Shown here: one piece after another, positions 4,762 to 11,846 of the stretch
Layout: the number at the start of each line of letters is the position of its first letter
How positions within the stretch are numbered: the first letter of the stretch is position 1
Assembly (NCBI GenBank): GCA_041485385.1
Contig: JBGPJM010000129.1
Span: 1-13,939, forward strand
Source of the DNA: JBGPJM01 sp041485385
GTDB taxonomy: Bacteria; Planctomycetota; Phycisphaerae; Phycisphaerales; UBA1924
Reading direction: 5' to 3'
DNA: 13,939 nt
Position numbers and translations under genes: made by a program
Notes under the pieces: model-generated
The model's input: only the letters and a program-made list of their open reading frames with translations
Told to the model about the DNA's origin: nothing
The model's database searches: none

Positions 4762-5976
4762 TCACCGCACGGCCGTGTAGCCCGACACGCCGCGCCCGGT
4801 CTGTACGATCTGCCACACGTGGTGTCGGCGCGCCCGGAACGATCCGGCGCACGAGAGCAGGTAGTACCGCCACATCCGGCGGAACCGCTCGCCGTACCGG
4901 GGCGCCAGCGCCGGCCAGTTGCGCTCGAAGTTCGCCGCCCACGCCATCAGGGTCGGGTCGTAGTGCGCCCCGATGTTGTGCACATCCTCGATCGACAGCA
5001 GCCCCTCGCCCGCCCGCGCGATCTGTGCCATCGACGGCATCACGGCGCCCGGGAAGATGTTCCGCCCGATCCAGCTGGTTTCCGAGTGGCGCAGGCTCGG
5101 GTTGTTCTCCGGGCTCCCGATGGTCTGCAGCAGCGCCAGCCCGTCCTCCGCCAGGCAGTCCCGCACCACCCGCATGTACGGCCGGTAGTTCTTCGGCCCC
5201 ACGTGCTCGATCATCCCCAGCGACACGACCCGGTCGAATCGCTCGTCCAGATCGCGGTAATCCATCAGCCGCACGTCCACGTCCAGCCCGTCGCACGCAT
5301 CTCGCGCGTACCTCACCTGCTCCGCGCTGAGCGTGATCCCCACCACCCGCGCTCCGTACCTCTCCGCCGCGAAACGGCACAGCCCGCCCCACCCGCATCC
5401 GATGTCCAGCAGCCGCATCCCCGGCCGCAGCCCCACCTTCCGGCACGCCAGGTCCAGTTTCGCGGTCTGCGCACCCGCCAGGTCCTTCGCCTCGTTCCAG
5501 TACGCGCACGAGTACACCATCAGCGGGTCCAGCATCGCCGCGAACAGGTCGTTGCCCAGGTTGTAGTGCCAACCCACGTCCCGGAGAGCCCGTGCCCGGG
5601 TCTGCAGGTTCAGCAGCCGCTCAGCCAGACACCGCAGCATGGTCCGCGGGCTATACCGCAGCGGCCGCGGCAACCCCATCCGCAACACCCGTGCGAACGC
5701 CTCGTCGAGCGCGTCGCAGTCCCACCAACCATCGACATACGCGTCCCCAAGCCCGTCGAGCCCGTGCAGGCGCACCCGCGCCCCCAGCCGCGCATCGTGC
5801 ACACGGATGTCCCACGCCCGAGTGCCGTTGACGCGGATCCCCGCCTCCTCCAGCCACCGCTCCAGTCCGCGCCGGAATCCCGGCGGCGCCGCGCCGGCCC
5901 CGGCGCTCCGCCTCGCCGTCTCCCCGCGATCCTGCCGCCCCGCCTCCGGTTCAACCGGCATTGGCGTACGTCCCAT
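4762..5976 (-). CDS. cfa: Cyclopropane-fatty-acyl-phospholipid synthase
   Basis: A 404-aa SAM-dependent enzyme that adds a methylene bridge across the double bond of unsaturated acyl chains in membrane phospholipids. It resembles E. coli Cfa (382 aa) almost end to end: WHYNLGNDLFAAMLDPLMVY, then SCAYW; the SAM site LLDIGCGWGGLCRFAAERYG (about residue 190); YRDLDERFDRVVSLGMIEHV, then GPKNY; IFPGAVMPS; and YYLLSCAGSFRAR near residue 374, matching the essential Cys of YYLNACAGAFRAR. The N-terminal substrate domain (residues 35-130) is present. The start at 5976 has GGAG about 8 nt upstream. The next gene on the strand, the phosphatase/TPR gene, ends 265 bp upstream; a separate promoter candidate is at 5998-6025. 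Confidence 0.97.
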   Translation of the reverse strand: MGRTPMPVEPEAGRQDRGETARRSAGAGAAPPGFRRGLERWLEEAGIRVNGTRAWDIRVHDARLGARVRLHGLDGLGDAYVDGWWDCDALDEAFARVLRMGLPRPLRYSPRTMLRCLAERLLNLQTRARALRDVGWHYNLGNDLFAAMLDPLMVYSCAYWNEAKDLAGAQTAKLDLACRKVGLRPGMRLLDIGCGWGGLCRFAAERYGARVVGITLSAEQVRYARDACDGLDVDVRLMDYRDLDERFDRVVSLGMIEHVGPKNYRPYMRVVRDCLAEDGLALLQTIGSPENNPSLRHSETSWIGRNIFPGAVMPSMAQIARAGEGLLSIEDVHNIGAHYDPTLMAWAANFERNWPALAPRYGERFRRMWRYYLLSCAGSFRARRHHVWQIVQTGRGVSGYTAVR

Positions 5977-5997
5977 AAAACCGCTCCATACAAGTCC

Positions 5998-6025
5998 AGT
6001 TTACCAACAGCCCTGCCATGCTCAA
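5998..6025 (-). promoter_or_regulatory. Candidate sigma-70-type promoter of cfa
   Basis: On the minus strand TTGAGC (-35) and TAAACT (-10) are 16 bp apart, each matching consensus at 4 of 6 positions. This is the least GC-rich spot upstream of cfa. It predicts a leader of about 15 nt that still includes the ribosome binding site. The remaining 6026-6241 has no supported gene, though a short minus-strand frame ending at 6042 encodes a CRDC motif. Confidence 0.3.
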
Positions 6026-6241
6026 GACCCGGGCATGCGGCTCACCCCACCCCCACCGTCTCCATCACCTGCTCGCCGTAGGCCCCGCTCCCCGTGCCGG
6101 TCACCTGGTCACAATCCCGGCAGGCTGTGCCCCCACCGGCCGCCACGGCGATCGCGCATCGCCATGCGCGAGTGCGCAGGTGCGCGCACGGAATATGGGC
6201 GGACAGAACCGCCTCGTTCTTCCACTGTTGGCGAGGCTGGT

Positions 6242-8353
6242 CTAGTCGGCCTCGTCGCCGGGTTTGTCCCGGACCCCGAGCCGTCGGGCCCATTCCTGGG
6301 GGCCCATGGGCGGTTCGCGCAGCGTGTTCCCCAGTCCGGCCTCGCCCTGGTCGCGCTCCTGGATCAGTTGCTCGGCGGCCTCGCGGTGGGGGCGGGCGCT
6401 GACCCGGTCGTCCAGGTGCCGGTAGATCGAGGCGAGGTATCGGTGGGCGTCGATCAGGCCCGGCTGCATCGAGAGCGCGACCTTGAAGGACTTGATGGCG
6501 TGGTCGTAGTCCTTCATCCAGGTGAGGGCCACGCCCAGGGTGTAGTGCGCGTCCGGATAGAAATGCTGAAGCTCGACCGCCCGCAGGCAATGCTCGGCGG
6601 CCTGCTCGAAGGCCTCGCGTCCGAGCGCCACCAGCCCCAGGCCGTGGTGGGCCCTGGCGTTGTCGGGGTCGAACGCCGCGGCACGCCGGAAGAGGCGATC
6701 GGCGTCCTCCCACCGCTTCAGGAAGACGTAGACGGTGCCGCGGATGCAGGTGAGATCCGGGTTCCCCGGGTTCTCGCGCTCGGCCTGCTCGAGCAGCTCG
6801 CCGGCTTCCTCCACACGCCCCTCGGCGAACAAGGCGGCCCCGAGGTGCGCCTTGGCGTACGGCGCGTCGGGTTTCACCTTCAGGTAGTCCTCCAGCACGC
6901 GCCGCGCTTCGCCGTAGCGGCGCAGGTTGTGGTAGCACTGCGCGAGATTGACGGCGTACCGGGACTCATTCGGGTCCGCACGGTGGATGGCCTCCAGGAG
7001 CGGGAGTGCCGCGCCCACGCGCCGGGTGGTCATGTAGACCACGGCGAGGTTGAAGCGTGTCTCGCGGCTGAGCAGGTCGAGCTGGGCCTGCGCGTCCTCC
7101 GGGATCTCCTGCACGTACCCCAGCTCGACAAGCTGCTTGAGGGCCTCGCTCGCCTCGAAGGCGTCCTGGCGAAGGTCCGCGGGATGGAGCCCGGCCTCGC
7201 CGCCCATCGTCTCCCAGCTGAAGACACGCTCGATCGGGACGGGGGGGTCCAGCGCCTCGACCAGGACGCGCCCGTCCATGTCGGCGCCGACGGGCACGCC
7301 CAGGAGCGTCAGCGCCGTCGGCGTGATATCCAGAAGACTCGCGCCGAAGGCGACATCGCCGCGCTTCACGCCCGGGCCCGACATCGCCAGCACGCCGATG
7401 GACCGGTGCCAGTCCGGGCCCATGACCGTGTGCAGGTAGTCCCTGGCCGGCGCGGGCCTGGGCCGGAGCCGGTCGCTGTGGAAGCCGTGGTCGGAGAGCA
7501 GCATCACCGTCGTGTCCGGCCCGGCCAGGCTCAGGAGCGCCCCGAGCATCATGTCGTGCAGGTGGTACAACGACGACATGACGTGCCGGAACAGCTCGAA
7601 GTCCCGCTCGGGAACGTGGTGCATCCGCGGCGGGTGGTACTGCATGAAGTGGTGGGCGGCCACATCGATGGTGTCGTAGAACACCATGGCGCAGTCCCAG
7701 GCGGGATCCTCGGCGAGCAGCGTCGTCGCGACATTGTGGACCGAGGAGCACTGGGCAAGGCATGTGGCCAGGAACTGGACGCCGGGGTGCAGCGGATCGG
7801 CCTCAGCCAGGCGGGGGATGAACGCCAGCATCTCCTCGGCGAACAGCTCGCGCGGGCGCACGCGGAGGGGGGCGACCTTGTCTGCCAGGGACGGCGGATG
7901 CACCGCGCCGGGCGGGAGCGGCCAAGCAGCGTCCGTGCCGGCGGGCATCCCCTGCTGAAAGACGTTGGAGACGACGACGCCGTTGATCGGCTCGGCCGGG
8001 TGGGATGCGTACCAGTTCACCACGTGGGTCCGCAATCCGGACTGCGTGAGGATGTTCCAGATCGCCTTGACCCTGCGGCTGGTGCTCGGGGTGACACGCA
8101 GGCCCGGGCCCGCGGGATCGGGCTCGACGAAATGGAGGATGCCGTGCTTGTCGGCGGTCCTTCCTGTGGCGATCGAGGTCCACAGGATCGGCGAGAGCTT
8201 GGGCTCCAGCGTCGCCAGGTCGGCGCGGACGCCGGAGCCGACCAGGCGATTGAGGTTGGGCATGGCGCCGCGGGCGAAGTGGGCGTCGATGAGTTTCCAA
8301 TCGGCGGCATCCCAGCCGACGATCAACAGCCTCTTCGCGAGTCGTTCCGCCAT
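6242..8353 (-). CDS. Alkaline phosphatase/phosphodiesterase superfamily protein with C-terminal TPRs
   Basis: A 703-aa fusion. Residues 8-400 have the fold of type I phosphodiesterases/nucleotide pyrophosphatases: metal ligand Asp15 in LIVGWDAADW, likely Thr59 nucleophile in ILWTSIATG, a metal-binding FYDTIDVAAHH segment near residue 230, LLSDHGFHSD near residue 285, and the closing LLDITPTALTLLGVPVGADM. Residues about 430-690 are tetratricopeptide repeats (for example AKAHLGAALFAEGRVEEAGE and PDAHYTLGVALTWMKDYDHA), a protein-binding solenoid. No signal peptide or membrane segment is seen, so it is probably cytoplasmic. The substrate is unknown. The start is the ATG at 8353, before ERLAKRLLIVGWD; the longer frame to 8455 crosses the terminator hairpin and is rejected. 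No Shine-Dalgarno is visible. Confidence 0.9.
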   Translation of the reverse strand: MAERLAKRLLIVGWDAADWKLIDAHFARGAMPNLNRLVGSGVRADLATLEPKLSPILWTSIATGRTADKHGILHFVEPDPAGPGLRVTPSTSRRVKAIWNILTQSGLRTHVVNWYASHPAEPINGVVVSNVFQQGMPAGTDAAWPLPPGAVHPPSLADKVAPLRVRPRELFAEEMLAFIPRLAEADPLHPGVQFLATCLAQCSSVHNVATTLLAEDPAWDCAMVFYDTIDVAAHHFMQYHPPRMHHVPERDFELFRHVMSSLYHLHDMMLGALLSLAGPDTTVMLLSDHGFHSDRLRPRPAPARDYLHTVMGPDWHRSIGVLAMSGPGVKRGDVAFGASLLDITPTALTLLGVPVGADMDGRVLVEALDPPVPIERVFSWETMGGEAGLHPADLRQDAFEASEALKQLVELGYVQEIPEDAQAQLDLLSRETRFNLAVVYMTTRRVGAALPLLEAIHRADPNESRYAVNLAQCYHNLRRYGEARRVLEDYLKVKPDAPYAKAHLGAALFAEGRVEEAGELLEQAERENPGNPDLTCIRGTVYVFLKRWEDADRLFRRAAAFDPDNARAHHGLGLVALGREAFEQAAEHCLRAVELQHFYPDAHYTLGVALTWMKDYDHAIKSFKVALSMQPGLIDAHRYLASIYRHLDDRVSARPHREAAEQLIQERDQGEAGLGNTLREPPMGPQEWARRLGVRDKPGDEAD

Positions 8354-8391
8354 GACGGGGATGGTATCGGACGGCGACGGGGCAAGAAGAA

Positions 8392-8418
8392 CATGGGCGG
8401 CCCGTGGAGCCGCCCATG
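8392..8418 (-). terminator. Hairpin terminator after the PEP-CTERM gene
   Basis: A perfect 10-bp stem, CATGGGCGGC / GCCGCCCATG, with a 7-nt loop. On the minus strand it is followed by TTCTTCTTG, a moderately T-rich tail. It begins about 40 bp past the stop at 8459 and lies 39 bp before the next start at 8353. It should separate the two transcripts. Perfect symmetry leaves open a bidirectional or protein-binding role. Confidence 0.7.
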
Positions 8419-8458
8419 CCAAGTTCAGATCGAGTTCAGATCGGGACCGACGCAAGGA

Positions 8459-9103
8459 TTACTTGCGGCGACGCCCCGCCAGGCCCGCCGCGCCCAGGGC
8501 CAGCAGAGCCAGCGAGCCCGGCGCGGGGACCGCGCCGGCCAGGATACCGCCTGAGCCGCTCTCCCATGCATAGTCCACGAGCACGCCGCCGCCACCGGCA
8601 GCGTTGTTATGGATGCGGGCCCAGGCGTAGTGGTTCGTGACGTCGCCCTCGTTGAAGAACCGGAAGCCGAGGATGCCATCCCCACCAACCGGGAAGTTCA
8701 CGCCCGTCGCGGCCGAAAACGGGGTGCCCAGGTTGAACGTGCTGGCCGCGCTGATCAGGGTTCCCGGCGCAAGGTTCGAGGCCGGGCCATCGAAGACGCC
8801 GGAGCCGACGAGCAGAACCTGGTTGGGACCCCCGGCCGCGCCGCCACTCGGTGAAGCGTAGAAGTTGAGGGCACCAGCGTTGTAGTACGGGTTGAGATCC
8901 CAGCCCGCGAACGGTGCGCCCATAGCGGTGGCCGTCGCCACGTTCAGATAGATACCTTGGAACGTGTTGGGAATGGGGACGTTCACGAGGCCGCTGTACA
9001 CAATCTGCGCCTCGGATGTTTGAACCGCACCAAACATCCCGGCGCCGGCGGCGGCCGCGCAGGCGGCAAAGTGAACCTCCAGCCGATTCGCAAGAACTGC
9101 CAT
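8459..9103 (-). CDS. PEP-CTERM sorting-domain protein
   Basis: A 214-aa exported protein. Residues 1-33 form a signal peptide (VHFAACAAAAGAGMFGAVQT, then SEA-Q cleavage). The mature part begins IVYSGLVNVPIPNTFQGIYL and is Gly/Ala/Asn-rich with beta-type sequence. The C-terminus is PAPGS, then a hydrophobic helix (LALLALGAAGLAG) and RRRK, the three-part signal processed by exosortases that attach proteins to the outer surface or extracellular matrix. The Pro-x-Pro-Gly form is usual in planctomycetes. The start is the ATG at 9103 with AAAGGG 5 nt upstream. The frame is open to 9364, but the internal signal peptide shows the true start. No exosortase is in the window. Function beyond surface display is unknown. 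Confidence 0.88.
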   Translation of the reverse strand: MAVLANRLEVHFAACAAAAGAGMFGAVQTSEAQIVYSGLVNVPIPNTFQGIYLNVATATAMGAPFAGWDLNPYYNAGALNFYASPSGGAAGGPNQVLLVGSGVFDGPASNLAPGTLISAASTFNLGTPFSAATGVNFPVGGDGILGFRFFNEGDVTNHYAWARIHNNAAGGGGVLVDYAWESGSGGILAGAVPAPGSLALLALGAAGLAGRRRK

Positions 9104-9260
9104 GTTTACCCTTTCCTGGCCGAGTACCGAGTCTTGCCCGCTCTCTCTCTCCGGCGGGCCAAGACTGCCAGCCGGACGCACGAGGAGGCTCACGAGCGGG
9201 AGCGTGCGATCCTTCTGGCGCGACAACTGCCTTCCCAGAAAGGGTTGGCCAGAAACTGCC
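9095..9260 (-). repeat. Four ACTGCC words in the PEP-CTERM leader
   Basis: On the plus strand (A/G)ACTGCC occurs at 9095, 9163, 9225 and 9254, the first overlapping the start codon. On the transcript strand these read GGCAGT, each in a similar purine/pyrimidine setting with GGCC or GCGCC nearby. They could pair alternatively in a structured leader or be regulator sites. CT-rich runs at 9141-9151 and 9275-9285 flank the group. Confidence 0.3.
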
Positions 9261-9295
9261 AGCGGGTGCGCAAACTCTCTCTCTGAACCTATCCA

Positions 9296-9365
9296 CTTAT
9301 CAAAGTACCGCGTAGTGAATGCTCCTGCAAGCATAAAAAGAACGAAATAAGCAAGAAAATACATC
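9296..9365 (-). promoter_or_regulatory. AT-rich island, probable promoter region of the PEP-CTERM gene
   Basis: This 70-bp stretch is far richer in A and T than the rest of the window (for example TTTTTATGCT and TATTTTCTTGC on the minus strand). It lies about 200 bp upstream of the PEP-CTERM start, in the gap before the plus-strand sulfotransferase. No -35/-10 pair with good spacing can be fixed by eye. Its location implies a leader of about 200 nt. Confidence 0.35.
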
Positions 9366-9469
9366 GCGCATGCCCCGACGATGCCGCCGTCGAAAGCGCG
9401 GCTTCACCGGCACGGGTTTCCAATGGCCATAGCTTGGGCGCGCGCGGTTTTATCGGTCGAGGAGGTTGA

Positions 9470-9532
9470 ATGCCCGCGCGTCTGGTTCGCACGAGGTTTG
9501 CATCTCCGACTTCCCGCCGTGCCCGAAGGTAA
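9470..9532 (+). CDS. Possible 20-aa leader ORF
   Basis: An ATG follows a perfect AGGAGG (9460-9465) by only 4 nt and opens an Arg-rich 20-codon ORF (MPARLVRTRFASPTSRRARR) ending in TAA, 78 bp before the sulfotransferase start. The ribosome binding site is better than that of most genes here, but the peptide has no recognisable features and the spacing is short. It could be a leader peptide or chance. Confidence 0.2.
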   Translation: MPARLVRTRFASPTSRRARR

Positions 9533-9610
9533 CGGCTTCTCCGGGCGGAGGGTGGAGGGGGGGGCCTGGATCGATAACGCCGATCGGGCGGCCGCGCTTA
9601 CCATCGCGCA

Positions 9611-10189
9611 ATGAGCACGAGGCAGGACATCGTCGTCGTTTCGGGCCTGCCCCGGTCGGGAACATCCCTGATGATGCGGATGATCCAGGCCGCGGGGATC
9701 CCCGCGCTGACCGACGGCCGGCGCGCCGCCGACGAGGACAACCCCTACGGCTACTTCGAGTTGGAGGCGGTGAAGGGGACGCGGGCGGACCCGGCGTGGA
9801 CACGGAGCGCCCGCGGGAAGGTCGTGAAGGTGATCCACGCTCTTCTGCGTGAGCTCCCCCCGGGCGAGAGCTACCGGGTGGTGTTCATGCACCGGGACCT
9901 GGACGAGGTGCTCGCGTCGCAACAAAAGATGCTGGAGCGGAGAGGAAAGAAGGGGGCGGCCTTAACTCCTGATGCCCTCAAGCGCCAGTTCGAGTCGCAA
10001 CTCCGGGAGGTGGCCGCCTTCCTGGCGTCGCGCCCGGATTTCCTTCGGCTGGATGTCGACTACAACGCGCTGCTGTCCGACCCGCGTCCGCAGGCCGTAG
10101 GCCTGGCGGCATTCCTGGACCTGCCCGAGGCGACCGAGCGGATGATCGGGGCGATCGACCCATTGCTGTACCGGAACCGGAGGAGCTGA
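9611..10189 (+). CDS. Short sulfotransferase-family protein (P-loop)
   Basis: A 192-aa protein of the sulfotransferase fold. SGLPRSGTSLMMRMI (residues 11-25) is the 5'-phosphosulfate loop that binds PAPS; VFMHRDLDEVLASQQKML (92-109) carries the 3'-phosphate motif with Arg95 and Ser103. The C-terminal part (FLRLDVDYNALLSDP, then FLDLPEATERMIGAIDP) matches the usual end. It is shorter than typical PAPS sulfotransferases (250-300 aa), lacking much of the middle substrate lid, but compact forms of this family exist. The start at 9611 has no strong Shine-Dalgarno. It stands alone on the plus strand, so its acceptor cannot be inferred. Confidence 0.85.
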   Translation: MSTRQDIVVVSGLPRSGTSLMMRMIQAAGIPALTDGRRAADEDNPYGYFELEAVKGTRADPAWTRSARGKVVKVIHALLRELPPGESYRVVFMHRDLDEVLASQQKMLERRGKKGAALTPDALKRQFESQLREVAAFLASRPDFLRLDVDYNALLSDPRPQAVGLAAFLDLPEATERMIGAIDPLLYRNRRS

Positions 10190-10248
10190 GCGGCAGGCGG
10201 AATCGGGAGGATCGAGGACGCGCGTCGAGTATGCCAGCCGTCGCTCCC

Positions 10249-10270
10249 GTGAACTGGGGTCAAAGTTCAC
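10249..10270. repeat. Short inverted repeat, REP-like
   Basis: GTGAACT and AGTTCAC are perfect 7-bp arms around GGGGTCAA. The phrase AACTGGGGTCAAAGTTCA resembles TGGGGTCAGAGTTCA-type words that I associate with repeats near Y1-type (REP-associated) transposases; that link is from memory. No such transposase is in the window. Confidence 0.35.
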
Positions 10271-10434
10271 CATCCCGCCGCGACCGAATCCGGACAAGCC
10301 TCTCCTCAGACCCCGCGCTCTCCACCCGCGCGCGCACCTCGCGGAACCTACGGGTCAGTCCACCGAACATGCCCAAAAACGGCCGCAAATCGCATGGTAT
10401 TACCCGATTTGGGCGCGCAGAATGGGCCCTCCCC

Positions 10435-10476
10435 GGATGTGGGATGGGGGATGTCGGAGGTTGGATGTGGGAGGGG
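10435..10476. repeat. 7-bp tandem repeat array, 6 units
   Basis: Six heptamers in strict register on the plus strand begin at 10435, 10442, 10449, 10456, 10463 and 10470. The consensus is GGATGTG, and units at 10435 and 10463 are identical. The G-rich strand could form a quadruplex. The array ends 17 bp beyond the yjfB stop. It has the same period as the array at 111-166 but a different sequence. Confidence 0.8.
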
Positions 10477-10493
10477 AAGTGGCCCCAGCGTCA

Positions 10494-10685
10494 TCAGGCG
10501 AAGACGTCCAACCGGCCCGATTGGGGCTGGTTGGTCTCTCTGGCGACGATGGACGCGGCCTTGATCATGTCGACGGCGGCCTCCCCTTGCTGCTTCGCCG
10601 CGTCGAGCGTCTTGCGCGCAACCCGCGTGCCGATGTCGGAGGCAAGGCTCATGCTGGAGAGACTGGTGGCGGCGGCGATGTCCAT
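10494..10685 (-). CDS. YjfB-family putative motility protein
   Basis: A 63-aa protein matching the small YjfB family (annotated as putative motility proteins, function not established). The N-terminus MDIAAATSLSSMSLASDIGT and the core VARKTLDAAKQQGEAAVDMI follow the family pattern of MDI, a variable stretch, then a xLKKxLDxxxQQGAAL-like helix. There are no membrane segments or signal peptide. It starts 54 bp after the fbaB stop on the same strand, so it may be the second gene of that transcript. No Shine-Dalgarno is visible. Confidence 0.75.
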   Translation of the reverse strand: MDIAAATSLSSMSLASDIGTRVARKTLDAAKQQGEAAVDMIKAASIVARETNQPQSGRLDVFA

Positions 10686-10739
10686 GGCGGAACTATCGGC
10701 CGGCTGGGGGCGCGCCGTGAACCGAATCCGGAGAGTTTC

Positions 10740-11846
10740 TCAGGCCACCGTGACGCTCTTATCGAGATACACGTCCTGCACCGCGTTCAGAAGCTCAACG
10801 CCCTCGTTCATCGACTTCTGGAAGGCTTTTCGCCCGGAAATGAGCCCCATTCCGCCGGCCCGCTTGTTGATCACGGCGGTCAGAACCGCCTCCTGAAGAT
10901 CGGCATGACCCTTGGATTCGCCGCCGGAGTTGATGAGCGGAACGCGCCCCATGTAGCAGTTGGCGACCTGGTAGCGGCAGAGGTCGATGGGGTGGCCGCC
11001 CTTGCCGTTCTCGTCGGAGCCGCACAGATCGGTATAGAGGCGCTTGTCGAACTTGCCGTAGGAGGAGCCGCCGACATTCAGGGCGGCGTAGCCGCCGTTG
11101 TTGACGGGGAGTTTCTGCTTGATGATGTCGGCCTGGATGGTGACGCCGAGGTGGTTGGCCTGGCCGGTGAGGTCGGCGGCGGCGTGGTAGTCGTGGCCGC
11201 GCCCGTCGAGTGCCTTCATCTTGAAGGCGTTGTTGCGGAGGTAGCACCAGAGGACGGTGACGAGGCCGAGGGAGTGGGCCTCTTCGAACATGGCGGAGAC
11301 CTCGGTGATCTGGCGCCGGGACTCGTCGGAGCCGAAGTAGATGGTGGCGCCGACGGCGACGGCGCCCATCTCGTAGGCCATGCGGACCGAGCCGTAGAGG
11401 GTCTGGTCGAAGGTATTTGGGTAGGAAAGGAACTCATTGTGGTTGAACTTGACGATGAAGGGGATCTTGTGGGCGTACTTGCGGGCGACGGAGCCGAGGA
11501 CGCCGAAGGTGGAGGCGACGGCGTTGCAGCCGCCCTCGATGGCGAGCTTGACGATGTTCTCGGGGTCGAAGTAGGCGGAGTTGGGGGCGAAGCTGGCGCC
11601 AGCGGAGTGCTCGACACCCTGGTCGACGGGGAGGATGGAGACGTGGCCGGTGCCGCGGAGGCGGCCGTGGTCGAGGATGCTCTGGAAGTTGCGGAGGACG
11701 GCGACCGGGCGGTCGGTGGCGGCGAGGATGCGGTCGACGAAATCGGGGCCGGGGAGGTGGAGAATGGAGCGTGGGAAGGTTCGGGATTCGTAGGTGAGCA
11801 ACGAGAGCGAATCTTGACCGAGGGCTGCGGCGATGTCGGTGGCCAT
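10740..11846 (-). CDS. fbaB: Class I fructose-bisphosphate aldolase (DhnA/FbaB type)
   Basis: A 368-aa aldolase that interconverts fructose-1,6-bisphosphate with dihydroxyacetone phosphate and glyceraldehyde-3-phosphate in the cytoplasm, through a Lys Schiff base. It resembles E. coli FbaB along its length: LPGPDFVDRI, GTGHVSILPVDQGVEHSAGA, YAHKIPFIVKFNHNE, MGAVAVGATIYFGSDESRRQ, DLTGQANHLGVTIQADIIKQ (Lys243 is the likely Schiff-base residue), ANCYMGRVPLINSGG, then INKRAGGMGLISGRKAFQKS and the end AVQDVYLDKSVTVA. About 18 extra residues relative to E. coli lie mainly in two loops (KALDGRGHDYH and near GSDENGKGGH). The start ATG at 11846 aligns with the E. coli start and has GGAGG 9 nt upstream; the ATG at 11891 adds 15 unlike residues. 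Confidence 0.97.
   Translation of the reverse strand: MATDIAAALGQDSLSLLTYESRTFPRSILHLPGPDFVDRILAATDRPVAVLRNFQSILDHGRLRGTGHVSILPVDQGVEHSAGASFAPNSAYFDPENIVKLAIEGGCNAVASTFGVLGSVARKYAHKIPFIVKFNHNEFLSYPNTFDQTLYGSVRMAYEMGAVAVGATIYFGSDESRRQITEVSAMFEEAHSLGLVTVLWCYLRNNAFKMKALDGRGHDYHAAADLTGQANHLGVTIQADIIKQKLPVNNGGYAALNVGGSSYGKFDKRLYTDLCGSDENGKGGHPIDLCRYQVANCYMGRVPLINSGGESKGHADLQEAVLTAVINKRAGGMGLISGRKAFQKSMNEGVELLNAVQDVYLDKSVTVA

Larger units (their letters stand above)
10190..10493. other. Intergenic region with repeat fragments
   Basis: About 300 bp between convergent genes. It holds the inverted repeat at 10249-10270, a 16-bp segment at 10332-10347 repeated from 2630-2645, a CAAATCG/CGATTTG hairpin (10386-10411, 12-nt loop, no T-run) and the heptamer array at 10435-10476. 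A 36-codon minus-strand frame (10260-10370, reading RRFREVRARVES) covers the shared 16-mer and may be a gene scrap. Confidence 0.5.

Noticed and set aside
5639..8554. 971-codon open frame on the plus strand across cfa and the phosphatase/TPR gene
   Set aside because: It is antisense to two well-supported genes, its translation has no family features, and such frames are common opposite high-GC coding sequence.
9104..9364. N-terminal extension of the PEP-CTERM frame with a hydrophobic start (MYFLAYFVLF...)
   Set aside because: A normal signal peptide and ribosome binding site at 9103 set the start; the extension lies in the AT-rich probable promoter region and the GGCAGT leader.
10686..10739. 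GCCGATAG upstream of yjfB as a sigma-28 (FliA) -10 element
   Set aside because: No TAAA-type -35 lies at the right distance, and the element would sit only about 10 bp from the start codon.
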